From Neonectria sp. B-13 (lineage: Eukaryota > Ascomycota > Sordariomycetes > Hypocreales > Nectriaceae): a stretch of DNA of 64,000 nt. Shown here piece after piece: positions 12,750 through 24,538 of this stretch; positions within the stretch are counted from its first letter, which is position 1; each line of letters begins with the position of its first letter. The DNA is taken from assembly GCA_002682825.1 (NCBI GenBank), contig NOKP01000029.1:1-64000 (forward strand). The letters are read 5' to 3'. The translations under genes were made by a program, and so were the position numbers. Below the pieces are notes generated by a model. It saw nothing but the letters and a program-made list of their open reading frames with translations. It was not told where the DNA came from and did no database searches.

Positions 12750-13722
12750 TTATAGTAATTTTAGCCTTAGTTAATATTATCTAATAGATTAAGATAATAC
12801 AATAGATAACATATAGCAGTTGATACAGTAAGATGCTATACCTAGTACTATTAATCCTAATAACTTAAATATAATAAGCTTTCCTAGTAATATAGTTTAT
12901 ATTAATGTTATACCTTAAGCCTATTTTTATAACCTATCTAGGTCCTTCTCTTTAACCTTAATATCTAATTCATAAAAAGCTTATCTTAAACTATAATACA
13001 TATAAATAACTATCTCTCATTAAGCTAATAAGTTAGGCTAGCCTTCTTCCCTCTTTCTTAATATACTATAATATAATATAATACAATTATAATGCATACT
13101 ATAATCATTTATTATGCCTTATAGCTAAATAGTAAGATATAGAGCTATAAGATATATAAAATAGGATACTACTATTCCCTAGATAGAGAGATAAAGACTA
13201 TTAAGTATAAATAGTAACTTTACTAGGCTAGACTTTATAGCTTTAGTAGCTTTAAGTCTAACTATATAGTAATTAGTACTATCTAAAAGGTATATCTAGC
13301 TATATTTAGCTACTACTTACTTCTTAATAATAGAGCTACTAAGGTCAATAATATTAGCTTTATTATAAAGAAGAAGATACTATTTAAAGCTCTTACTAAG
13401 CAATTAAAGGCTAGGTTAGATAATAAAGATAATAAAGTCATTATTAAAGAATTATCTAGAGATAAATATACCCTTTGGTTCTAGGAGCTACTAGGGTATG
13501 TAGAACTAGTGCGGATGGCTAGCTAGTCTATCATCTGGAAATCAGAGGAAGGATCATATACTAGGAATAGGATTAAGGAAAAACTTAGACTGGATGGAAA
13601 AGGTAGATGGGTTTAGGTCAGATGCAAAGGTTAATAAAGAACTTTAAAACCAACCAGGCTTAAGACAAAGAAATCAATGTATAACATAGTAATTATTATA
13701 CATTAGGTTCCCTTATAGAGGG
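12750..13722. mobile_element. Family D element, complete, 14-bp TSD
   Basis: It begins TTATAGTAATTTTAGCC and ends CCCTTATAGAGGG, with a perfect 14-bp duplication, CTATTATTATATAT, at 12736-12749 and 13723-13736. In the related Gypsy copy 2 the flanking sequences are contiguous near 25850, which confirms the insertion independently. The last 13 bases form a small CCCT...AGGG hairpin. A mildly open plus-strand stretch near 13450-13640 (ending in residues like RIKEKLRLDGKGRW) could be coding remnant. No function is assigned. Confidence 0.8.
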
Positions 13723-15065
13723 CTATTATTATATATAAATTCTACTTTTAATAGCTATATAATCTATTATTATAGAGAGTCCTTAGTATATAGTTAAAAG
13801 TACTTTTTTAGTACTTAGTTTATTCTTTCTATTTATCTATTTATTTATAGATTATATATAGTAAATAGTTAGTAATAAGTTATTCTTTCTTTTATTAGAT
13901 CCTTTTAAAATTAACTAATAAAAAGCTTATTTTAATTACTTATAATACCTTTTAGTACTTTAAACTTATATTCTATATATTTATATAAGATCTATACTAT
14001 TTATACTATATTAAATATCTTCTTTATTAAAAAGAATATTATATATTTTATTATATAATAAATAATAATAAGGATTATATTATATTCCTTACTATTTACT
14101 TAAGTACTATTTAATAAGCTTATAATAAAGTTTAAGCTAATTTCTTAGAATAAATATATTAATAGTAATAATAATTATAATTACTTATAAGGTTTATACC
14201 TTAGTATATATATACTTTAGTATTATTAATACTTTTAGATATAATTCTTTATATTCTTAGAAATCTAGTTTTAATAAAACTTATATATAATAAGCTCTAA
14301 AGTCTTAATAGCTTCTATATATTCTAACTATAGATTATTATAGTATTAATAAAGAATCTTTTATCTTATTATATATTAATTTAGGATTATTAACCTTTCT
14401 TTAAAGAAAAAATATCTTATATATTATAATAATAATATCTCTAGTTCCTAACTACTTCCTAAACCTTTACTAACTATTATTAGTAAAACTAGTTTCTAAC
14501 TTATAGTCCTTAGACTAGGTCTTTCAACTTATAGAATAATTATAAGAGAAATACTATTTTACTTTCTATAAGTTCTTTTATAATAAGATATAGGATATAT
14601 TACTCTAGAATAATAATCCTAGCTTTAAATAAGTTCTTATAGTATTATAGAAAGACTAGCTCTTATTAAGCAGTTTCTAACCATTTAGTAGTTATACCTA
14701 TAGCCTATTTAGTGTATATAGTAACTATAGAAATGAACATTAGGTTTAATATTATATTAAAGGGTCTATTGGCCTAAGGCTGACTGAGAAGAGAGAAGAC
14801 TTCTTAGGGCTTCTTGCCTATTAAGTTTGCTTTTATAGTCTATATAAATATCTTAGTAGTTTTATTCTTACTTAATAAGTCCTTAATTATTTAATAGACC
14901 TTTAGTACTAGTATCTTAATTAGGTTAAGTTTTTTAACTAATATAGAAAGTATATTTTTATATACTAACTTTCTTACTATATAGTCTAAATACCTTAATA
15001 GTCTATCTATTAGATTGATTACTCCTGGTTAGTACTATATTTTAAAATTAAAAGAGGCTAATTAG

Positions 15066-15746
15066 TAGGGTTGTAAAATTAGTTAGTCTGGACTAACTAA
15101 AAACTAATTTAACTAGTCTTTAGTTAGTCCGGACTAATTATAATTAGTCTTTAGTTAGTCTAGGCCTAGACTAGGACTAACTAATCTATAACTAGTTTTT
15201 AGTTAGTCTAGGCCTAGACTTAGACTAACTAATTTACTAGTCTAGGCTGGACTAATTCTATTTAAAGTAGGGCTATTCTAAATGATAAAGCTAGTTATTT
15301 AATTATTAGATAAATATACCTAGCTTTAGTATTAAATCTAGTTTAAAGGTATATTAGACTTATACTTATAGCTAATTTTAATAATTAAATATAAGCTATT
15401 TTAAAATATAGATAACTTTAAAAGGCTAAAAGTCTACTAAGAATAATTATATAAAAAGTCTATCTATATCTAGATATAGGTTTTAAAATAAGCTCTATTT
15501 TAATAGCTAATTTATAGCTTGTTTTAAAGGTTTAAGTTTTATAAACTAGTCCAAGCCTGGACTAAAACTAGGACTAGTTTTTAGTTAGTTAGTCCAGGCC
15601 TAGACTAGGACTAGGACTAATTTCTAATTAGTTAGTCTACCTATAGACTAAAACTAGTTTAAATAGACTAAAAACTAACTAAAAACTAACTAATTTAAAC
15701 TAGTCTTTAGTTAGTCTAAAATGGACTAACTAATTTCATAACCCTA
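15066..15746. mobile_element. Non-autonomous hAT MITE, 8-bp TSD
   Basis: The termini TAGGGTTGTAAAATTAG and CTAATTTCATAACCCTA are inverted repeats. A perfect 8-bp duplication, CTAATTAG, lies at 15058-15065 and 15747-15754. Both subterminal zones (15090-15250 and 15540-15735) are arrays of GGACTAA/TTAGTCC. The 681-bp element has no coding capacity and sits downstream of RNase H in Gypsy relic 1. Confidence 0.9.
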
Positions 15747-15779
15747 CTAATTAGTATACCTATCTAGTAAGCCTTCCCT

Positions 15780-16060
15780 AAAGGTCCTATATAAAGGCTT
15801 AAACTATACTTATTAAAGCTATATAATCTATTAGTAGTATAAACTTCTTACTTAGTCCTAAAAGATAGTAACTCTAATACTTTAAGCTCTTAATAATAGC
15901 TAGTAGTTCTTACTAGCTTATAGCCTAATACTACTCTATCTTAGAAAGTTTCTATAACTAATAAGCAATAGATCTTTACTATCTATCTATTAATTAGAAT
16001 AGAATACTTAATACTATTTTAGCTAAAGTATTAATCTTAATCCTTAAGTAGAATTCTAGA
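15780..16060 (-). pseudogene. Gypsy RNase H domain remnant
   Basis: Read on the minus strand with RIP stops, the frame gives AF*ELKNTF, then after about 60 codons a segment resembling SIAY*L*KLSKIE, then ELLAIIKSLKY, YYLLGLSKKF and LIDYIAL. These follow the order of the Ty3/Gypsy RT-RNase H linker and RNase H (family pattern KELLAII..L..WR.YL). The best-kept motif, ELLAIIKSL, lies near 15882-15910. The frame is not functional. Confidence 0.72.
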
Positions 16061-16439
16061 TTTTAATATTAAAGAATAATTATAGAATAGAAAGTATTCT
16101 TTAGTTCTTAGAAGGCTTTATCTTATTCTTTTATTTAATAGAAATTATCTATCTTATAATCTTTCTAACTATCTTTTAATATTATAATAAATAGCTTTAT
16201 AATCTTAAAGTACTTAGAAATAAACTTTTAATAGAAATTATAAAATCTTAAAAAGACTTAAATATTCTTAAAGTTCTTAAGTATTAACTATTTAATAATT
16301 ACTTAAATTCTTTTTAAGTATATCTTAATCCTTTCTTATATAATAATATACTTAAGGAATTTAATTTCTTATTAATAAAATATATACTTAAATAGCTTAG
16401 TATATAATTAGAAACTTTATAGTCTTTAAAAGACTTCTT

Positions 16440-16910
16440 TTATATCTTTAGTATATTAATTTCTATCTTAAGAATAGATTATAATATTATTTAAGTATAT
16501 AATATAGATTATATTTAATAGTTTAATAAATATTTAATAAATATATACTTAGAATATTATTAAAGTATTAATTAATCTAAATAGTATAATTATATATTAA
16601 AAGTACTTATAGTATATTTAGAATATAATCTTTTAATAGTTATTAAGCTTGATATAGATTTAATAATAAGTATTTGAAAATTAATCTTTATAATCTACTT
16701 AATTCCTATAAAATAATTTAATAAATCTTTAATTAATAGTAAAAAGTAATAATTCTTAATTATAATTATATTAAGATTTTAATAGTCTATATATAATCTT
16801 AATATATTATCCTTCTTAAGAATAAAAAGTACTAAAGCTTTAGTCTTATTAATAGATTATTCTATTTACTTATTCTAAAAGTACTTTTTAATATATTCTC
16901 TTAGAATCTT
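16440..16910 (-). pseudogene. Gypsy reverse transcriptase remnant
   Basis: Minus-strand translation near 16700-16806 reads LRLYIDY*NLNIIIIKNYYF, matching the Gypsy RT pattern LRxCVDYRxLNxxTIKNRYP. Near 16479-16504 it reads YLNNIIIYS*DRN, the RIP-converted form of the catalytic YLDDILIYS box, with both Asp codons changed GAT to AAT. The stops fall at expected Arg, Gln or Trp codons, as RIP predicts. The domain is dead. Confidence 0.82.
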
Positions 16911-17489
16911 ATTTTATTTTCTATTAATAGAATATAATAGTCTATATAAAGGTTTCTTTTCTTTTTAAAGATTAATAATATACTTTATTCTTTCTAGAAC
17001 TAGAAAGTCCTTAGTTATTAACTTACTAAAGGTACTATTTATCTTTTTAAGCTTTAAGGAAAAGGTTCTTAGTCTATTCCTTATATTCTTATTTAGTATA
17101 TCTATTAGCTACTTATTTAGTAATAATATACTATAAATATATATTATAAAAGCTTTCTTATTATTCTTAATTAGCTCTTTTATAAAGGTCTTTAAATTTA
17201 TTAAAGTAATTAGCTTATAGCTTTATAAGCAGGGTTGTGAAATAAGTTAGTCCGGACTAACTAAAGACTTATTTAATGAGTTTTTAGTTAGTCCGGACTT
17301 ATTAGAATTAGTTTTTAGTTAATCCAGCCCTAGAATTAAACTTGGACTTATTTTTCAGACTTAAGACTAACTAATTACTAGTTTTAGGTAGTTATTCCAC
17401 CTATGGACTTAAACTTGTTTTTTTAAGTCTATAAGTCTAAAATAGACTTATTTAAATAATAAGATTAAGGTTATAGAATTAATTAGTCT

Positions 17490-19690
17490 ATAGATATAAG
17501 AAATAAGCTATTTATTAGATACCTTTTTATCTAGCTTATATTACTTTAGTATTTATATTCTTAGCTAAGCCCTAAGTTAATTCGTAAATTAAGATAGAAA
17601 TAGAAATTAGAATATAAGGCTAATAAAAATAGATAGCTAAGATAGGGCTTAGTATTTAAATTAAGCTATAGATACTATATATAAACTAGATTCTAGTTAT
17701 CTTTTATCTAACCTATTAAGCTTATAGTAAAGAAATACCTACCTTCTTAACTAGGTTAATTCTTAACTTAAGGTATTTATAAAGAATAGAATTAAATGCT
17801 AATTAAAATAGATAACTAAGATAAGGTTTAATATTTAAAATAAGGTATAAATAGTATATATAAATTAAATACTAGTTATTTTCTATATAACCTATTAAGC
17901 TTATATTATAAAAATACCTATCTTTTTGACTTACTTAATTTCTAACTTAGGGTATTTATATAATATAGAATATAAAGCTAATAAAATTAAAAAATTAAAA
18001 TAGAGTTTAGTATTTAAAATAGCCTATAGATATTATATATAAATTAGATATTAGTTATTTTTTATTTAACTAATTTAGTTTATATTATAAAAGTATTTAT
18101 CTTCTTAACTTACTTAATTCCTAAGTTAAGATATTTATATAAAATAGGATTAAAGACTAATAGAAATAAATAACTAAGATAGGATTTAGTATTTAGATTA
18201 AGCTATAGATAATATATTTAGATATAATAGTCCTTAGTAGTATATACCTAGAGAAGGGGCTAAAGGTTAAATAGTATAAAAGAAAATAGAAAAAACAATA
18301 GTATAATAGGCTTAATACTTAAGCTTAAGGCAATAATAACTTAAGGAGATAAAAGTTTCTACTATAAAGTTAAGGTATAAGTTTTACTGCCTCAATCAGC
18401 TGGAAAAGCTAGATCTTGGAAAAGCTGGATCTTAGAAAAGCTAGACCTTAGAAAAGCTAGATCTTAGAAAAGGCTAAAACCCCTTAGGATAAAAGCCCAG
18501 CTTGCAAGGTAACCTCTGTACTTTCTAGGCCCTTTGCATTCTATCTAACCTTCTATATAACACAAAGACCATATAACTAATCATATAAGATAACCTTCTG
18601 AATTGCACTATAGCTCAGTAAGCCCTTACTAAGCTATACCTATAGGCCTTTATACAACCTATATAGCCTATTTTAAGTAGATCTAACCCTTATTTCTAAG
18701 CTATAAATTATAGTTCAAAAGTCTAACCTATAAGATATAAAAAAGGTTAAAACTAATCAATGCCCTAAAGCTAAGGAATTAATCCAATTAGTAGTCTTTG
18801 ATTATTGTATTCTACTATAAGATAGAATCTAGCCTAATAGAGTAATAGCCTAGTAGATTGTAATAGAATAGGTCTTTTTAAAGGGGCTAGCTTTAAAGCT
18901 AAAAAGGAATAGTAATACTACTAATATAGAGAAGAGGTTTATTAATAGTCTAAAGTATAATAACTATATCTTATAGGTTATACAGCTAATAAGTAATACT
19001 ATAATGACTAATCTATAACCAAAGGAGTAATACATTAGAAAGCAAGAGAATCCTATAGTTATCTCTAACATTAGCCATAAAGCTATATAGAGGGATTTAG
19101 TAGAGAGAGATCTAGGAAGCCTAATGATCATTCCTAGCATTAGTAGACTAATAGTAGCTATTATAGAGAGGGCAAAAGTCAATAATTAGGTTCAAGATCC
19201 AAAGATCTATCCTCTTATTAAGCTTAAGCAAAGTAAATATATGATTTAGTATAATTATAAATAAGTAGAAATAGTAGTCTAAATAATAGTTTTAATAGTA
19301 ATAGATAATATATATAAATAAGATATTAGTTTTATTCTTTTTAACCTATTAAGCTTATATTAGAGCTATCTTCTTAATTAGCTTAATTCTAACTTAGGGT
19401 ATTTATACAAATTAAAATTAAAAGCTAATTAAAATATATAACTAAAATAGGATTTAGTATTTAAAATATACTATAGATAGTATATATAAATTAGATATTA
19501 ACTATTTCCTATATATCTTATTAGGCTTATATTACTAAAATATTTACTTTCTTATTAAACTTTATTATTAAGTTAAGCCTTAAGGTATTAAGAAAAGAAG
19601 TTATAAAAAGCTAATAAAGTTATCTAAAGTTAAGCTTTATAATAGGAAAATAGTAATTAGATAAATATTACTATAAATAGACTAAGACTA
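17490..19690. repeat. About five 180-bp tandem units in hAT element, split by an E insertion
   Basis: The phrase TATAGATAnTATATATAAA recurs near 17665, 17845, 18025, 18203 and 19470 (the last after the 18217-19300 insertion). Each occurrence is followed by TTTATCTAACCTATTAAGC-like and ACTTAGGGTATTTATA-like segments, giving a period of about 180 bp. The array lies between the transposase stop and the left inverted repeat. Function unknown; structural or transposase-binding repeats are possible. Confidence 0.7.
18217..19300. mobile_element. Family E element, complete, 12-bp TSD
   Basis: It starts TTTAGATATAATAGTCC and ends TTTTAATAGTA, flanked by ATAGATAATATA at 18205-18216 and 19301-19312. 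It interrupts one 180-bp unit of the hAT element, so it inserted after that array formed. It contains four to five copies of a 16-17 bp unit (AAAGCTAGATCTTRGA) near 18410-18480. Length is 1084 bp. Confidence 0.82.
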
Positions 19691-19736
19691 GGAAATAAGA
19701 TTCTTACTAAGAAAAATACTAATCTAAATCAATTTG

Positions 19737-22700
19737 CTAAACTTCCTCTTCAACCTCCTCTTCAACTTCCTCCCTATCTTCTTCTTCTTCCTTCTTTAAG
19801 TTATTAAAAGACCTATTCTAGCTTTTAAGCAAAAGAAGCTGCCTAACTGTATTAGGTAGTAGCTTATTCCTTGATTTAGTAATAATATTATTACTAATCG
19901 AAAAGGTACTTTCAATAGCTACAGAAGTTGCTAGAATAGCTAAATAGCATCTAGCTAATATAGCTAAATTGGGAAATCGAATTGCTGTATTTCTTTAATA
20001 TTCTAGAATATTAGTCTATTGAATTAAGGTTAGTATTATAAATAAGGTTAAAGGAAATTAGGATAATACTAACCCTTTTAGGTAAAACTGCCTTATTTAT
20101 ATAAGTAATATATTCCTCTTCCTTAGGAATATCACATATATAAAAATCATCTTTAGACCCTAAATTAGAAGATAGCTTATCTTCTAAGCTAGCATTAGGA
20201 TCTAATTCATCAAAGGATAAATTAGGCTGCTGAAAATCCTCTCTTTCTTGCTTAACTCTATAAATTAATTAGTAAATAGGAAATATGCTTAAAATTAGAA
20301 TAATAACTTTAAAACATACTTTAAATAGTCAACTTTAAATAAGTTAACTATATTCTAACTAATAGTAGGATAGAAGGCTAATAGGCCATTATCTTTAAAA
20401 TGCATCAATCTAAACCTAGGGTCTAAAAAGATACTATAAAGATAAGGCTTATAGTGGACTAAATCTTTCTTAGTTAGGCTTTTAGGAAAGTACTTTTCAA
20501 GCTTATTTATACCCTTATTAATAGCATTAATAAGAGATAAATAGCCCTTAGCCTAATAAGAGGTTAGTTTAATTTAAGTAATAGGAAATAAGAAAATAGG
20601 AAAATAAGGAATAATAGCTTACAAATTCAGGCCTTTTAGAACTACTAGTAGAAAAAGCTTCTTTTAAAGCTTCTAGCTTATTATAAATTTGATAAATAAA
20701 TAATAAGCCTTTTAGCATAGTAGTATAAAATTAACCTTATAGTCTAATTGAAGGTCTTACAAAGACTTCAAATAGCCTTTTAACCTCAATTAGGAATTCC
20801 TAGTCAATATCTGCTAAAAAGACCTATATTAAAATATTAGTATTATTATAAGGAAAAAGGGATATTAACTTAGATATTTACTTCTTTAAACTCTATATTA
20901 GAGGTATTTTTAAAGACATAGGCTAAAGGATCTTTTAATTCAAGGCTAGCTTCAATCATTCAATATATTGAATTCTAGCAAGTTAAATTATCTATTTAAA
21001 TAGTTAGCTTATATTTAAATTAAGGTTAAAAATAAGAATAAGAATAAGAATAAGCTTACCTAAAGGGACTTTTTTCTTCTTAATAAGAAGCTTATTTTCC
21101 CTTTGAAACTTTTTCATTCCCTCTTCTAATAGCTATTTAACCTTAGTTATATATTTAGTTAAAATAGCTATTCTTTGAATTTAGGTAATAAGGGCTAGAT
21201 AAAATTAGATTATGCTTATAATTAAGGGTATTAGTAGACTTACTAGATAAGGAACTAAGGACTTCTTCTAATATAGTATTACTTTCGCTAGATAATGATA
21301 TTTCTAATTCCTTAGATAAAAGGAATTCCTTTAGGATATCTTATGCAATAAGGTTAATTATATGTACTATACAGTGAATATTATACTTAAATCTCTAATT
21401 TAAAGATAGCTTATAGTTATCTTTAAAAGTAAAGATAAATGTATTATTATTTGCTGCATTATCCCTTGTAATACTATTAAGATTACTTATTAGCTTAAAA
21501 GGTTAAAATAGTAAAAAAGAAAAGCTTATCTAAATATAGAATTAACTATAATAGCTAGATAAGGAATTAAAGCCTATATAAATTCCTTATAGATATAAAG
21601 GCTAGTATAGCTCTTAGAAAGCTAATTAAAGCCTATTTAGAAGTTGGTTAAATTAAACATATTAGCTAACTTCTAAATAGGAAATTATTATAATTAATTA
21701 GTATAATAAAGTCTTTATTTACTAATTAGCTTATAAATAAGCTTAAAATCCTTATCTAGGAAGATAAGAATAATGCCTAAATAGGCTATTTGAGTGTTTA
21801 AAGTCCATATATTAAACATTAGAGAAAAAGACCCTAAGTCTACTATATTTTCCTCTAATTGCTTATTTAGCTATAATAGGCTATTATTAAAGGTATTATT
21901 TAAGATACCTTTAACCTTCTACCTATTAACTAAAGGACTAGCCTTAATTTAAATTAGTATATATTATAATAGGAAATAGGAAATAGGAAATAGGAAATAG
22001 GAAATAGGAAATAGGAAATAGGAAATAGGAAATAGGAAATAGGAAATAGGAAATAGGAAATAGGAAATAGGAAGAAACTTACTTATTATAATAGGTTAGA
22101 AGGTCTTGAAAGCTATAGGAATTTAAAACATTAAAAGATAGGTTATTTTCAATAAGAAAATAAAGAATCTTCTTTAATGCTTCTTCTTCCTTAAAGCTAT
22201 TAGAATAGCTAGGTAGGTCTAGCCTAGACCTCTTATTCCTAATATTAAGGTCAAAGGGGCTAGATGGCTTTTTAAAGTCTACTTCTAATTTAAATTAGCT
22301 TATTAGTTAAAAAAGGACTAATAGAGTAACTTACTTCTTTTTCTAGTAGCTTTAGACTGCTTATTATAAGTAATTGTTAGATGCTTCTACTGATAATGTC
22401 TTTGGAAGTTAGAAGTTTAAAAGCCCTTGATTGGCTTAACCTTCTTATATTTATACCTATTAAAATTAGTAGCTATTAAATAAGATTATAAATAAGCTTA
22501 TAAAAAGGAAGACTTATATTATATAGGAAATCTGTATTTATTACTCTTGACCTTCTTTTAAAGGTAAAATAACCTTTATAAATAGCCCATACTTAAAGAT
22601 ATAAGCTTTAGAAGCTTTATCTTTAGTAATAGCTTGTAAGGAAGAAGAGGCTATTTCTGAGTCTAGTCCTGATTGATTAAGACTATCTATTTCAGAAGGA

Positions 22701-22783
22701 GCTAATTCACTAGTATCTTTAGAAAAAGGAATAGTCTTAATATTAGACTTAGAAAGAGGGTTAAATTCATTATTAGAATCCAT
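19737..22783 (-). pseudogene. hAT-family transposase pseudogene, copy 2
   Basis: The start ATG at 22781-22783 opens the acidic N-terminus shared with copy 1. The 3' part, ending at a TAG at 19737-19739, reads LAILATSVAIESTFSISNNI followed by ITKSRNKLLPNTVRQLLLLK, the classic C-terminal hAT dimerisation domain (PATSxxSERxFS...R..L.P.....L..LK). It ends in a Glu-rich tail. Remnants of GT-AG introns are visible; one holds the 7-bp satellite at 21971-22072. Stops and frameshifts occur throughout, so the gene is dead. Confidence 0.85.
21971..22072. repeat. (AGGAAAT)n heptamer microsatellite
   Basis: About 14.5 uninterrupted copies of a 7-bp unit. On the coding (minus) strand it follows a GTAAGTTTC donor-like sequence, so it lies inside a transposase intron. 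The first hAT copy has at most a trace of it at bases 1-15. Its purity, amid sequence otherwise scrambled by RIP, fits recent slippage expansion. Confidence 0.92.
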
Positions 22784-22879
22784 AAGGAAGAAAAGATAGG
22801 TAATTAGATATATAAGATAATGAATAGAATAGAAGCTAAAAAAGGGATAAAGGGTATCTTATATAAGTCTTAACCTAAG

Positions 22880-23310
22880 GAATGAATTATTAATCCTATT
22901 ACTAGAATCTTCTAATTAGTAATTCAAATCCTAAGACTAGTAATAGTGAATTATTAATTCTAATCCTAGGACTAGTAATAGTGAATTATTAATCCTAATA
23001 CTAGAATCTTCTAACTAGTAATTTAAATCCTAAGACTAATAATAGTGAATTATTAATTCTAATCCTAGGACTAGTAATAGTTAATTATTAATCCTAATTC
23101 TAGAATCTTCTAATTAATAATTCTAACCCTAGGAATAGTAATAGTGAATTAGTAATTCTAATCTTAAGACTAGTAATAGTAAGTTATTAATATTATTACT
23201 AGAATCTTCTAATTAGTAATTCTAATCTTAATTCTAGAATCTTCTAACTAATAATTCTAATAATAAGTCTAATAGTAGTAAAATATTAATCTTAGTACTT
23301 AAATTAATAA
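22880..23310. repeat. Subterminal tandem repeats of second hAT copy
   Basis: Units of about 60-65 bp are built from TCCTAAGACTAGTAATAGTG, AATTATTAATCC and TAGAATCTTCTAATTAGTAA. They correspond to the array at 840-1130 in copy 1, confirming that the array belongs to the hAT element. Confidence 0.7.
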
Positions 23311-24538
23311 TTAACTATAAGCTATAGAGCATAAGCTATAAGCTCTAATAACTTAATTAATTAGATAATTAGTTAGTTAGTTTAATTATATAAAGAATTT
23401 ATTTCTTAGGACTTATTTTGGACTTATAGACTTAAAAATAAGTCTTTAGTCATTCCAGGCTTAGAATTAGACTTAGACTTATTTTTTGGACTTTTAACTA
23501 ACTAAAGACTTATTTAAATAAGTTAATCCACCCTTAGAATTAAACTAGTCTAAGCGGACTAAAAACTAACTAAAAACTAACTTATTTAAATAAGTCTTTA
23601 GTTAGTCCAAAATGGACTAACTTATTTCATAACCCTGGTCTTAATTATATAGTATAAAGATAATAGTCTTCTTTAGCCTATTATTGCTTTTCTTAGTATT
23701 ATTTCTCTTTATTATAGTAAGCATTTAGCTCCTATTTACCTAGAAGAGGATATTAGTAAGGATATTATTAATAATAGCCTAGATAGTATTAATAGTAGTA
23801 GTATTAATATTAATAGTAATAAAATTTTTAGTAATAATAATAGTAAAGAGTTTAATAGCTTTAATAATTAGTATTTAATAGAAAAGACTAAGTCTAATCT
23901 TATTAAAAAAGTAATACTTTTTACTAATCTTAAGGATACTTATTATTTAGCTAAGGAGAAGAAGTTCTATAATACTAAAGAGAGTTATTAAAGGTTTATT
24001 GAATTCTTATTATTATAATAGTAATATATATATTTTATAATTATTTTTATAGATTTGTTTTTAGTTAATATTTAGTTTCTTTTTTAAGGTAAATACTTAC
24101 TATATTAATATTATTATTTTAATAGTTTATTTAAACTATTAATTATTTTATTTCTTATATATTTTCTTCTTTTATTAGTAATATTATTATATTAACTTTA
24201 TTATATTTTCTAAGTAAACTAAAGGTTTCTATATATTATATTCTACTAATTATCTTACTTATTTTACTAAATAAAATAAATTTTAGTTAATCTTTTTATT
24301 AATAATAATTTCCTTAATTTCCTACTTATCTTTCTTTTTCTTTAGTTCTAGTAGTTTCTTTAAATATTCATTAAGTATTCTTTAAGCTTTATACTAAAGC
24401 TTAATAAGAAAGACTAGAAAGATATTATATATTTATTAATATTATTTTAATAAATAGACTTAATATACTTATTTTCTAATCTATTCTATTATTATTATTT
24501 AAATAAACTTAGGTATTAGCTTTTTATATTTAAAATAG

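Larger units (their letters stand above)
10736..17229 (-). mobile_element. Ty3/Gypsy-like retrotransposon relic 1
   Basis: Reverse transcriptase and RNase H are legible on the minus strand (see separate entries), and the region toward 13737-15060 should hold integrase. The D element at 12750-13722 and a hAT MITE at 15066-15746 interrupt it. The left end (10736-10930) resembles 34140-34390 and may be LTR sequence. The right side is cut at 17229 by the hAT element, so gag and the 5' LTR are missing. A related copy runs through 23638-34590. Confidence 0.72.
17230..23637 (-). mobile_element. Large hAT transposon copy with decayed transposase
   Basis: The left end CAGGGTTGTGAAATAAGTTA and the right end (reverse complement CAGGGTTATGAAATAAGTTA) form a terminal inverted repeat of about 24 bp. 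It contains subterminal GGACTAA arrays, about five 180-bp tandem units on the left, a nested E element (18217-19300) and the transposase pseudogene (19737-22783). The adjacent 8-mers TTTATAAG and GTCTTAAT do not match, so the expected hAT target duplication is absent. Confidence 0.85.

Noticed and set aside
18964..19182. 72-codon hydrophobic open frame inside the RIP block
   Set aside because: It lies inside the E element at 18217-19300. Other copies do not keep the frame and AT-rich DNA favours Leu/Ile codons by chance.
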